A stretch of 64,000 nt of DNA. It comes from Siphonodentalium dalli. Its lineage: Eukaryota; Mollusca; Scaphopoda; Gadilida; Siphonodentaliidae. The notes under the pieces were generated by a model. The model was given only the letters and a program-made list of their open reading frames with translations. It was not told the origin of the DNA and searched no databases. Position numbers and translations under genes: made by a program. Below, piece after piece: positions 38,743 to 49,311 of the stretch; the first letter of the stretch is position 1; each line of letters starts with the position of its first letter. The stretch covers positions 33,606,987 through 33,670,986 of the forward strand of contig CP136063.1 of the NCBI GenBank assembly GCA_032622095.1. Reading direction: 5' to 3'.

Positions 38743-38900
38743 TTGTGTTATTTTATTTATGTAATATGTGGTGTCTAATGCGAATTTACCCCGAGAAAGC
38801 TTTTGTTATTTTATTTATGTAATATGTGGTGCCTAATGCGAATTTACCCCGAGAAAGCTTTTGTTATTTTATTTGTGTAAATGTGGTGTCGGTGGTATCC
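38743..38900. repeat. 58-bp tandem repeat, about 2.7 copies
   Basis: GTTATTTTATTT recurs at 38,747, 38,805 and 38,863, with GTAATATGTGGTGTCTAATG and ACCCCGAGAAAGCTTTT in each full unit. The third copy decays after TGTGGTGTC. Confidence 0.9.
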
Positions 38901-40773
38901 CCCCAGAAAACTAATGCTGTTATACATCGGTGGTGCGAAATTGAAAGTTAAAATAATTTGTATTAACACTTGGCTGTCTCTTATATGTGATTGAAATGGA
39001 ATCCTTGCCATGTATAATCAATGACAATGCCCACTAACTTCAGGTTGCCTTGCTGATACCAGTGGGTGTTATAATGAGCAGATGAGCTGGTGTGTAATTT
39101 AATTTAGCGTCAATACTGCACTTTGATACACGGTATGATCTTCAACAGTTATGTGCGATTTTTGTTATAACCCATTACCCGTGGTCCATTATATGACAAA
39201 TACATTACCCTACAGAGAGTGACAACTTTGAGGTCGATATAAACTGTATTTCAACATACTTGTCACCAATATTCAATGGCATAGTGAGATTGATTACTTT
39301 GATATAGTGGGAATACTTTGAGTCATTGGGATAATTCAGTCCTGTGATAACCACAGAATGTCAGAAGCAAAATTCATGATTTATTCATGTGTATTTATTT
39401 GGTCAATTCAGTTAAGTATGATATCAATGACAATCTATCATATATTGAGTATGCATTGGAAATCTGAATAAGAGTGCTATCTTTTGAGATTTCAGCAAAA
39501 AAGTAAAACAAATTGAAAATTCAATAATAAGTAATAATTAATTATTAAATTAATTATTTGTAATAATAATAAATTGATACATATAAAATTGCATTATTTT
39601 ATTATGATTGTTGCCATTTAGTATCCAAATATACAGACTGTTTGCTTTTTTTTTACAAGTTCAATTGATTTATTATTTGGCAATCCTGTCCTCCATACAT
39701 TTCTAAATAGTCCCAATTGCAAATGTCTTTCTTATTATTGCCAATTGTCAGAATAGGGTACTCATAATTGGACTTCATTTATATGAATGGTGTTCCTTCT
39801 TCTGCAGAAAGACTCTCCTCTCGTGGAAAACAGATATGATGCTACATCTGTTAAACGATGAAAGTGGAAGTAGATAAAAGTTATCGGTACCTAAAGTGAA
39901 CTTATTATAAAATGTTACAAATCTCTCTTACTTACTCTCATGATGTTCATATTTCAAAATGTTCAATGCATGGTATAAATTCCATAATATGTGTTTTACA
40001 TCCCTGCGAAGTTCCATTGTGTACGGTTATGGATTTATCAAGATATTACCAAATTACCTGACCCACCCATTTTAGTCAAACGTTCGTCTCCCTCTTAAGT
40101 ATGTCAGTGGGTGTCTTGAGTTCATGTTCCGATGTGTGTCACACGTATAACGTGCGCATTGTGCAATAAAATGTCCGTCAATTAATTTGATTACGTCTTG
40201 TTTATACGTGGAAATTCATAACTTAATTTATGAAATTGATTGAGCCATAAATTAAATTCTTGAATTAGATTTGATGATTAACCTGTTAACTTGTACGTGT
40301 ACAGAAGACAACTTCGACTCAAATTAATTATTTCTGTATATAATACATACTAGATCGATGCTATTATCGAAAATTTATTGAAATTGGCTTATAGTCTTCC
40401 CTTAAACTGGGTCATGCATTCCATGACAATTTTATAACCGGATTCCTGAACCCAAGTGGTGATATACCCTTCTATAGCGCATTATGGCGGCATCCTGTCC
40501 TCGCAGCCGCAAATATAAAAGGGTCAATGAGGGACAGGGATATCCCAAGCATTATATTCTATCTAAATTATTTTAACGTATATAGCTTTGCTATGCTAGT
40601 ACTGTCATGGTACATGCATAAACTTGATTAATTATTAACTGAAATTATTAGGTACTTAATTGATAATTCAACGAATTGTGTGGTGTTAGTTGGTGTAGTA
40701 TTCGTATTGGTGTATATTGTTCCTGGCCGGAGTTCTGCAAAGTCATGAATTTTAAGAGGTTCTTTTGACGTGC
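38901..40773. other. AT-rich unique DNA
   Basis: No gene, RNA or array was recognised. It includes a very AT-rich patch at 39,515-39,590. Confidence 0.4.
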
Positions 40774-41390
40774 AGAAAGAGATGTCTCAGTGTCACCAGT
40801 TTAGACGAGAGTCTCTCGAGTAACGACACACATAAAGAGATGTCTCAGTGTTATCAGTACAGACGAGAGTCTCTCGAGTAACGACACACATAAATATATG
40901 TCTCAGTGTTACCAGTACAGACGACAGTCTCTCGAGTAACGACACACATAAAGAGATGTCTAAGTGTCACCAGTACAGACGAGAGTCTCTCTAGTAACGA
41001 CACACATAAAGAGATGTATAAGTGTCACCAGTACAGACGAGAGTCTCTCGAGTAACGACACACAGAAAGAGATGTCTAAGTGTCACCAGTACAGACGAGA
41101 GTCTCTCTAGTAGCGACATAAATACAGACATGTCTAAGTGTCACAAGTACAGATGACAATCTCTCTAGTAACGATGCATAAAGAGATGTCTAAGTGTCAC
41201 CAGTACAGACGACAGTCTCTCTAGTAACGACACACATAAAGAGATGTCTAAGTGTCACCAGTACAGACGAGAGTCTCTTTGTTAACGACACACATACAGA
41301 GATGTCTCAGTGTCACCAGTACAGACGAGAGTCTCTCTAGTAACGACACACAGAAAGAAATGTCTCAGTATCACCAGTACAGACGAGACT
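40774..41390. repeat. 58-bp minisatellite, about 10.5 units
   Basis: Units read GAGATGTCTCAGTGTCACC, AGTACAGACGAGAGTCTCTC, then GAGTAACGACACACATAAA; the first two starts (40,781 and 40,839) are 58 bp apart. Variants alternate CTCGAG with CTCTAG, and GTCTCAG with GTCTAAG. One shortened unit lies near 41,110-41,170. The short frame at 41,252 is a product of the repeat. Confidence 0.95.
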
Positions 41391-41953
41391 TAAACATCAT
41401 ATTATTTTGCATATCGTCCTTCAGAGGAGTGTCATGTTAAACTAAAACGAATATCCATAACCAATACGTACATACGACACCGAATGCAGTTCGCATTCAC
41501 GAGCGAATATATTTTATAGTAAGTATATCATGCATATACTGCTTTGTAACGTATCCCTCGCTGTCGTGTTGGGTTAGTTCCAATAATAAGCGGAAATCCA
41601 GATAATAATTTAATATATATCTACACTAACCATGACAATCACGTGCAACAACCCTGACCAAAGCTATACTCTGCCTAAACCTACCGTGCTCGATGAGCAG
41701 ATTACAAACTATGTCTTATGACACTATTCCATACCATGTATTATGGAAATTAGTAAAGTGAGATTGCACACGAATTTTTAATTATTTAAAAGAGTGCTAC
41801 TAAATGAGGATTCTCTCTGTCTATATCCATATTCTGAAAACATCCATACAAGTGATCAATGTACTATTCATATGTATACTTTCAGAACTGAATGGGACAG
41901 TCCATTTGCCTTTATTAAGAGACCAATACGTTGAGCATGTTTATGCAATAAAG

Positions 41954-42118
41954 GTATTATACAATGTTGTGTACAGTATGTGTTTTTCTTGTACGAGTCC
42001 AGGTTGTGGTGAAAAGTCATATTGGACGAGACACGCAGTGTCGATTCCAATATGACTTTTCACCACAAGCTGGACGAGTACAAGAAAAAACACATAGTGT
42101 ACACAACATTGTATAATG
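41954..42118. other. Long snap-back palindrome (about 70-bp arms)
   Basis: The left arm starts TATTATACAATGTTGTGTAC and ends GTGGTGAAAAGTCATATTGG. The right arm is its reverse complement with about five mismatches and one single-base indel. The 18-base centre itself holds GACAC-GCA-GTGTC. The whole segment could fold into one near-perfect hairpin. Open frames on both strands here mirror each other and are not genes. A palindromic MITE is the simplest explanation; no flanking direct repeat was resolved. Confidence 0.9.
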
Positions 42119-42361
42119 ACATTTCTATTATCCTTCTGCACGTTTATTCAAATTTTGGGAATAAAACTGTTGTGTTTATTTTTGGTATTTGTCGGCACTC
42201 AATTCTCTATAAAAGCCTGATTTGGAACAGTAAACACGTTAGTGGAAAAAATTCAATGAGGAAGTGAAACGTCTGCTAAATCCACCAGTGTTGCTCGCGA
42301 ACCCAATTTCACCGATTCATTTCGCAATAGAGTTAAATTGTGACGTCACGGAGTCCCGATT

Positions 42362-42423
42362 AAAAAGTCATATTGCACGCTTGGGAGCCCAATGTGACTT
42401 TCGGGAGTGCAATATGACTTTTT
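42362..42423. other. Short inverted repeat sharing the core of the long palindrome
   Basis: AAAAAGTCATATTGCAC and its exact complement are 17-bp arms around a 28-base centre. Arm bases 2-14 (AAAAGTCATATTG) are the same word that forms the inner arm of the palindrome 340 bp upstream. The centre contains a third, degenerate copy (CCCAATGTGACTTTC). Confidence 0.85.
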
Positions 42424-42514
42424 CCTGGATTATCACGTGAGGGCTTTCGCCCAATCAGAAATAGTGATAGTTAATGGGTCGATAATAAAAACTATTATAG
42501 AAGGGGTCAGATGA

Positions 42515-42833
42515 TCAACATATAAAGTTTGTATTCGGTGAATGAACGACATACTGAAAACAGATGTACTGCCCGTTTATGGTTCGTCTTCCTTTTCCCG
42601 AGTCGAAGAGTTCTCTCAACTTAATTGTGTTAGAATTTCGGTAAAAAATATGGTGTAATGTATTTCTGACGGAGATCATATATTACTGGATTTTTCAGTA
42701 TTACATGAAATTCGTCGCCCAATTCTGAATGACACAAGGTACATTTTCTCTCAGAATAGTTTAGATAGCTCCAGAATCCCGTTACAACTGGGAGGTGATG
42801 GTTTCTTTTTATAATTCGTAGGATGCTTGACAC
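42515..42833 (-). pseudogene. Non-LTR retrotransposon C-terminal fragment
   Basis: On the minus strand the frame 42,833-42,630 reads LPVVTGFWSYL, then KCTLCHSELGDEFH, then DLRQKYITPYF, the cysteine-histidine tail that follows the RT in many LINE elements (CxxC...GDEFH, then a third cysteine). The third cysteine is missing. After a shift near 42,640 a second frame continues with IKLRELFDSGKGRR and FQYVVHSPNTN to a TGA at 42,515, as the extreme C terminus of such proteins does. It is a 5'-truncated, frameshifted copy. Confidence 0.6.
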
Positions 42834-43486
42834 GAGATTATTATCTACGCTACCAAGGTTCGTTAAAATGGTTATACCGCTCTGTATGCCCTCCTTAGGC
42901 TTCTACCGACGAATCATACCATATTTCACCATGGGTTGTCGCACTATATGTGTTAACTTTCAATTATCTCACATGTAGATGTATATGTAATACACCATGC
43001 AATGATGAACTGTGTCCAAATATGATAACCCAATGCCCACCCTGCACACACAGGCACATAATTCATCATATATGTATATACACGTATGTACTCAGTATAT
43101 CAACATGATGATGAGATGAATAACACAAATTGTATTTGAGTATTTCATATTATATTCTATACAAGTATGCAAGATTAAAATCATTGTAAGTCAGCTGTAT
43201 TAAACACAACACCTTACTTGATAAACGAAACCATTCTATACGACACTGGTAATATTCTTACTGAATGCCTATATGAAGGGGTTGATATAGGGTCAGTAAG
43301 GAAATCCCAACCACAAATATTTTCAGTTGGCCTTTTTCGATGGATATCCCACTGCCATTCCGACATAAAAAATTCCATAACATTTGTTTACACAAAATGA
43401 ACAATGATCGAATTATACCGAGCATTCATGGTACCTATTCTGATATATAAACGTGACGGGGCAGCGAATAAACTGACATTGGACAC

Positions 43487-44010
43487 TATATATATATACC
43501 AGTGATTAAAGATGGATTATATCTTTAAATAACAAATTTGAAATAGTTGTGTGGGTATAAAATAATAAATATGAACTGAAGACCCCCGTCCGGAAAGGCT
43601 TCTATCAATTAGTATTAATTGTATTTCGAATATTTTATTGGGACCCTTTATTTGTCTATTTTTAGAACAGATAATTCTGGTGATACCATATAGCGATGTA
43701 GAGCATTGGGCTGTTCCTATGGCTACGTACCGAACGTCAATTGTCCCAGATTGAATGGTTGTATTGTCTTATTCCATATTTATAAGCGATAATGAGTATA
43801 ATTAATGTTTATTTGTGACAGAATTACACCATAAAATTTTTGGTCTCTGTTAACAGTAACCACAGCTTTTTAGACCAGAACATATTCGAAATAAAATTAA
43901 TATTAATCGATAGAAGTATCTCCGGGCAGGAGTCTTCCATTCAGATTAAAAAGTGTATGCCCCGGTAACTATATAATACGTGTTTACAAAGAGATAATCC
44001 ACATTTAAAT
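43487..44010. repeat. Dispersed relative of the satellite module, in inverted pair
   Basis: Positions 43,487-43,840 match the reverse complement of the 607-bp module (shared words: TAAAGATGGATTAT, TTTAAATAACAAAT, GAAATAGTTG, CTATTTTTAGAACAGA, GATACCATAT). A second partial copy in the opposite direction follows at about 43,876-44,010 (ATTCGAAATAAAATTAATAT, GGGCAGGAGTCTTC, GAGATAATCCA). The divergence is much greater than between the three satellite-borne copies. Confidence 0.75.
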
Positions 44011-44507
44011 TATTTAACTTTATCTGCAGTATTGGCTTGCTAGCAGTTTTGAGAGTATTGATCGCGCGCTAACACGCAACTCAACTGCGGTTCATCACTA
44101 ACAATACAGTTACGTCTAAGCACTTATAATATGTATGTTACATTCCATAATCAGGAGTTATCAGCCGAAAAAAACTATAAAAAGAAAAAATCAGCCCAAT
44201 CTGATAAAAGTGAAAGGCCAGTTTCAAATATTGACCTGTATTTTGTGGTATTGAACCTACCGATACATGCATACTATATTTCTTTCCATTTAATTCAGTA
44301 AAGTTATCATTCGGAAAAGACATGAATATAATTGTCGCACAGACGGACGGACGACTCGATGCGTATGGACTGATGAATACATAATGTTTAACATTTATTC
44401 TTACATTTAAAAAAAATAAAAAAAATTATCATTATATCTTAGATTATTTACCATTTTTGTTCTTACATTGTTTAACAATTATAAAAAATAATAAAAAATG
44501 TGTTAGG

Positions 44508-44575
44508 CCAATGCATTCTCTTAAATATGAGAGGCGACCTATGGTCGACTCGCATATATAAAATAATACATTGGC
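44508..44575. other. 68-bp hairpin element, copy 1
   Basis: GCCAATGCATT...AATACATTGGC bounds an imperfect hairpin with TATG.GAG/CTCGCATA in the inner stem. The same design occurs at 61,896-61,964, and a half copy occurs at 61,991-62,015. It may be the terminal hairpin of an unknown transposon family or a tiny foldback element. Confidence 0.6.
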
Positions 44576-45216
44576 ACAGGGTTTTCGCAGATAATCAGGA
44601 AGCCCCCGTCATGATTAATGTACATACCTTTTCGATCCTTTTCGAACAGGAGCTGTATTGCAGAATGTTTCACACTACACCATGTGCCGATATATATATG
44701 TTTCAGCCAGCATACTACTCTCGTGACATCAGTCTGTAAACGGCCTGTTGTGCAAGATCGTTATCGTTATTGCATAACAAAAACATTTGTTTTGTCATGT
44801 AACAAAGGATCCTCCAGTGACATATTGGATGCAGCACAGTTAATACTGAAAGTTCACGATCACGCACGTGCACGGGGATACAACCCACATGGTCGCAAGT
44901 AGGATTCTGTTTTGGTTTAGAAAACAACAAAATTGGTTTTGAACTTTGTCCCATATAAGTCTAACCAAGTTGGGTTTTTATAAAAACAAATACTGTTTTT
45001 GATCTTTATCCCTTAAATGAAATAAATTTTGGTTTTGATCAAAAACAGATAGTATAAGTATTCGTGACTTCTGTACAAAATATGGAACCAATTTTGGTTT
45101 TGATTAAAATCAAAACTGGTTTTGAACTTTGTCCTACATAGTAAACCCAGTTTTGGTTGTAAACTAAACGAAATATTCAAATTACTATCTGGATTTGAAA
45201 GAAATTGTTATTTATG

Positions 45217-45220
<4 letters not shown>
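44576..45220. other. Unassigned, with an imperfect direct repeat
   Basis: ACTGGTTTTGAACTTTGTCC-type sequence near 44,934 and 45,116 flanks related GTTTTTGAT words. No gene is supported. Confidence 0.4.

Positions 45221-45271
<51 letters not shown>
45221..45271. repeat. (TA)n microsatellite
   Basis: About 25 TA dinucleotides, preceded by TATGTATG. Confidence 0.97.
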
Positions 45272-45275
<4 letters not shown>

Positions 45276-45319
45276 TATCGCGCATGGTTAAAATGAAAGA
45301 CAAAAATGTAATAAGTTTT

Positions 45320-45493
45320 ATGCCCTGAGAAGATGGCTAAATAAATATTCTGTGACTACATAATATTGAGCCCAAGGAGGGATTTGCTTGTTCACAAAAC
45401 AGGAGACAATTTCTCGTTCAATGGCTGTTTAATTAATTTGGCTTAAACAGCCGAAATAATAATAATGTGAAGGTGGGGCACCAAAAAAGCGCC
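45320..45493 (-). repeat. Ngaro split direct repeat B2 (3' terminus)
   Basis: The 3' terminal copy of B ends in ...TCTCAGGGCAT on the minus strand. An 86-bp unshared segment (45,494-45,579) separates it from A2. GGTGGGGCgcTTTTTTggTGCCCCACC-type complementarity at 45,473-45,500 can form a hairpin at the junction. Confidence 0.93.
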
Positions 45494-45579
45494 CCACCAA
45501 CATACAATAGTACAAATGTAACAGACAGGATAACACCTGATCATAAAAACATAACAAAAATAACCTGGGTGGGAGGGAG

Positions 45580-45838
45580 GGGCAAGAAAACAATTTCCGA
45601 TGCCAGGATGTGTATTTGACTTTCTTATTGTTTTGTGCTACATAACTTTGAAAGAATCTTGTCAAGTCGAAAACAGGTCTTACTGGTAGCTGGTCGTGGT
45701 TGATAAGAAAGAACGCCCACGTGACCAGAGGTCTAAATATAATTTGTACCGTAGTGACCGAAACTTTCTGCGGACCTAATCGGGTACCGCTCGCCAGATC
45801 TTCTCAAACATAAAACTGGTTATATATAACCTGCTATT
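45580..45838 (-). repeat. Ngaro split direct repeat A2
   Basis: This is the internal copy of A1, placed between B1 and B2. It carries the same TATA palindrome at 45,818-45,831. Confidence 0.95.
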
Positions 45839-46012
45839 ATGCCCTGAGAAGATGGCTAAATAAATATTCTGTGACTACATAATATTGAGCCCAATGAGGG
45901 ATTTGCTTGTTCACAAAACAGGAGACAATTTCTCGTTCAATGGCTGTTTAATTAATTTGGCTTAAACAGCCGAAATAATAATAATGTGAAGGTGGGGCAC
46001 CAAAAAAGCGCC
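45839..46012 (-). repeat. Ngaro split direct repeat B1
   Basis: These 174 bp recur at 45,320-45,493 at an offset of 519, with CCAATGAGG here against CCAAGGAGG in B2. B1 abuts A2 directly, recreating the end-to-start junction that a circular intermediate would have. Confidence 0.95.
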
Positions 46013-46311
46013 ACAAGGCTTGGCGAAAAATTTAAGAGAATTAACATGGAATTTGATCAAAAGCCTAGCACCACCCAAAACCCTCCTAGGGGGAACGGAA
46101 TGAAAACGGAAGCTACATGTCGCCCCTCGCAACCACCCAAAATAAAAATTGTAAATTATCATAGGAAACCATTGATACATAACGGGCAATTCACTGCCGA
46201 AACAAAAGGCCTCAAAGTGAGCAAGGCTGATCTGAGCCTTTGGGCGATGCTGTAAACAAAATTGCGTGGACTGGGTAACGCCCGACCACTGCGTGAATAA
46301 TGTAGTGTGAA

Positions 46312-46602
46312 GACTCTTGTCAAGCACTGATAGAGCGGGAGAAACTCTTGTAAAACCCGAAATGGCGGTAGGTACGTAAAAATATGGACGGCTCTTGATG
46401 AACAGACTAGGCTAGGCGGGCTAGACTCTTGTCGAGCGAAATAGCACCGGGTGACTCTTGTCAAACCGGAAAATGTGTGTTTGTAAGAACGTTGGACGAC
46501 TCTTGTCGGCCCAAATAACGGTATGGAGCTGTGAATATAGCAACTGAATTGATGAACGAAAAGGGCAAGCCCAAAGAGATATCATGGGGGGAGACTCTTG
46601 TC
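46312..46602 (-). promoter_or_regulatory. Repeated GACTCTTGTC decamer downstream of the YR gene
   Basis: Exact copies are at 46,312, 46,424, 46,453, 46,498 and 46,593; degenerate ones are near 46,343 and 46,384, and GAATCTTGTC occurs inside both A repeats. On the element's sense strand it reads GACAAGAGTC. The ends GAC/GTC are complementary. The spacing is irregular, so this is not a tandem repeat. It looks like a set of binding sites or RNA motifs in the 3' untranslated region. Confidence 0.6.
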
Positions 46603-46820
46603 ACCCCGAATTTGTTTTTTTTTCTTCTTTATTTAGGTTGTTGGTCGGTGATGTAGCGGAAATGAAAGCGACGACGCCCGTCGAACAGAAGGGCGGTCGG
46701 CCACACGAGTACCCCAGCGATGAATAAGAAGCAATGGATGTATACCAGGTGCTAGGCTCCTGGCTACGGCAAGCCGCTCTGAGTGTAGGGGACCCAATGA
46801 TATGAAACCAGTGAGGAGAG

Positions 46821-47774
46821 CTAACGTAAGGCTGTATTGCGGATATAGAGTTTGAATGAATCGGATTTCCATCGGCCCAGCGCACGGATTTGAGCATCAG
46901 AATAACCCATAGCGCCTGCTTCGGAAGCGCCACCAATACGGAAACTGTGTGTTCCATAAACCGACGAATTCAAATGGGATAAATGGAGGCAGGACTTCAA
47001 AGCTAAGTCAAAGTGTCTGCGAGTGACCGAAGACTTCCGAGCTGTTAAAAATAGGGGCCCGGGAGCCGATCCCCTAACCGAAAAATAATTCTGAAGAAGC
47101 CGTACTGGGCAGATCCGAGAATCTGGTTGCCAATGAAGAGTAACCCCCTGAGGTGGTCGTCCCTGGTCATGTTTAAAATGGCGAAAGAAGACGGATACAA
47201 ATTGAGGAGCCACTGAAATATCTGAAAATTGAAGCACGTGATGCTGTGTCGATGGAGAGGTGGTTGCAATCTCACCTATGCGAGCAAATGCGAAAAACGC
47301 AAAAACGAACATACAGCTGAATAACAGACGGTCATAAGATGAGGATGTATACACATCCAGTGAGTGTATCAAACTAACGAGAATCGCTCGTGTTATTGGC
47401 AACCGGATATCGACTGACGGACGAAGACGGTGGATACCGACCAGAGCTTTCTTCACTAAGAAGTGAGTGGAAGGATCGGGTAAACTACGCGTTTTGTGAT
47501 AAAATGAGAGGGCCGAAATCGTGGTGAGGATGGATTTATGACCATAGCGTAGATTAAATAAATAAGCGAGAAACTGCAGCAGGGCTGCTATTGGAATAGG
47601 CAGAGTGGGGGAGAAACCAAAATTATTGCAAAAGCTAGCATACATCGCCCAGGACCGCCGATACTGCGTAACGGTATTAGGCGCCAAGGAATTCTGTAAG
47701 AGTAGATTCACAGTGCCATCAAGCTGTTCAGATGAAGATGCTGGGGTACGAGGTCGGGTTCGGAGTTGCACCAT
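46821..47774 (-). CDS. Ngaro tyrosine recombinase (YR), intact
   Basis: The 317-residue frame from ATG at 47,774 has an N-terminal SAM-like core-binding half (AP.TVTQYRRSW) and a full catalytic half: Arg165 in FARIGEI, Lys201 (HFKHDQG), His276 and Arg279 in GTHSFRIG, Trp302 in LGRWKSD and the nucleophile Tyr310 in FKLYIR. In this group the YR replaces the DDE integrase and inserts circular cDNA without making a target duplication. It starts 47 nt inside the RNase H frame, so it is probably translated from the same RNA or by re-initiation. No stop or frameshift was seen, so a product could still be made from this copy. Confidence 0.93.
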   Translation of the reverse strand: MVQLRTRPRTPASSSEQLDGTVNLLLQNSLAPNTVTQYRRSWAMYASFCNNFGFSPTLPIPIAALLQFLAYLFNLRYGHKSILTTISALSFYHKTRSLPDPSTHFLVKKALVGIHRLRPSVDIRLPITRAILVSLIHSLDVYTSSSYDRLLFSCMFVFAFFAFARIGEIATTSPSTQHHVLQFSDISVAPQFVSVFFRHFKHDQGRPPQGVTLHWQPDSRICPVRLLQNYFSVRGSAPGPLFLTARKSSVTRRHFDLALKSCLHLSHLNSSVYGTHSFRIGGASEAGAMGYSDAQIRALGRWKSDSFKLYIRNTALR

Positions 47775-49311
47775 GAGCCAGTTCTCGGAATTTGTGCACC
47801 TGTTGACGAGATAAAACGTCGCAAATATGATTAGAGCGACTACTGAGATGGACAGCTTTGAACATTATATTGAATGTAAGAGCATGGAGGACTAACTGCC
47901 GTAATAAGGTGAGTAATTGAGAATCCTTGCAGGACTGTTTATTGAGAACATGGACCACAGCTTCATTATCGCAATATAAAAGAATGCTTTTATTGGCCAT
48001 AAACTTTCCCCAGAGCGCAAAAGCTAACACGATAGGGTAGAGTTCCAAGACCGCGATGTTGATGAATTCTGTCAGATTAAAAGGCCCATGAATCCATCGG
48101 GACCCAAAGATGGCGCCAAAGCCTAGGGATTGAGCGGCATCGGTGTATAGATTCAGCTGGTCATTAGAGATCCAATTCTCGTCTAAAAAGAAGGTCCTAC
48201 CATTGAATGATTGTAAAAAAACTAACCAAATCCGAAGATCAGCTTTAACTTGTTTGGTGAGTTTTATTTTATGATGCGGTTGAGTGACTTTTAGTGTTAG
48301 GTTGAAAAGGCGTAAAAAGACTCTCCCCGGGAGCACGACTGATCAAGTGAAGTTCAGGAAACCAATAATACTTTGGATTTCCAAGAGGGTAGCTTTCCTG
48401 CGTTGAAGCAGGAAAGCAATCCTCTCACGGCATGTCGTAAGTTTGTCTAGTGGTAACCGGGCTTCCATGAGCACGGTATCAAGTTCAATACCTAAAAAGG
48501 ACATAACCTGGGCAGGCTTGAATGTTTTTTCGGGCGACAGAGGGACCCCCAGAAAGTCACAAACGGATAAAAATTGATTGAGAGCTAGGCCGCAGGCCGA
48601 CTGCGTCGGCTGAGCTATCAAAAAATCGTCAAGCACGTGGGTGATTAATTTAATCCCATATTTTCGAGCAATCCACTCTAAGGCAGTACTAAATGATTCA
48701 AATATTTGGCAAGAACTGGAAGCACCCATCGGCAAAGTACGATCGTAATAAAAGTAGTTGTTCCACTGAATTCCGAGCAGATTATGGTCGGTCGGATGAA
48801 TATAAATTATTTTGAACGCACTTTGTACATCAGACTTGCACAGGTAACTGGAAGGCCCTGCGAGCTTGATTAACCGGATAGCATCGTATATGGTGGCATA
48901 TTGCACGGTAGAGAATTGTGATGAAATACCATCATTGACCGAATCATTGGGAGGAAATGACATATGGTGAATGATTCTATAGTCGCCCGCCTTTTTCTTC
49001 GGTACGAGGCCGATCGGACTGACGCGAAAATTAGGCAAGGGCGGAACCTTGTAAGGTCCAGCCAGACGGCCGGCGTCAAGTTCCATTTGTAATTTGCAAG
49101 TAACCGTTTGTGGCAGGTCCATAGCTGACTTCAAATTAGTGGACAAGAGGGTCTTTTGAGGACCACTGAATCCTAACCGAAACCCAGAAGTGAACCCTTG
49201 GAGTAAATATTGCGAGAGATGGGCTGGGTAACCCTCTAAAAGTAAGGATAACTGGTAGACTTTAACTGGAGTACAAGGAGCGTTACGCGAACCCGGACCC
49301 TCATTTAGCAT
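47728..49311 (-). pseudogene. Ngaro reverse transcriptase - RNase H, one in-frame stop
   Basis: ATG at 49,311 overlaps the gag stop, suggesting coupled re-initiation; an open frame also extends upstream to 49,488 in the gag overlap. The RT has motif A, KSDVQSAF (catalytic Asp codon 48,829-48,831), motif B, LPMGASSS, and motif C, THVLDDFL (48,625-48,630), the LDD form of YxDD. TGA at 48,343-48,345 interrupts GFLNF|VLPGR, where DIRS-type enzymes are continuous. The same frame then gives RNase H with Asp (LYTDAAQS), Glu (ELYPIVLA), Asp (YCDNEAV) and Asp (HICDVLSR). The stop is a single-base nonsense change or a read-through point. The 3' end overlaps the recombinase by 47 nt. Confidence 0.92.

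Noticed and set aside
41804-42267. Overlapping frames of 60-83 codons on both strands
   Set aside because: They lie in the long palindrome and mirror one another.
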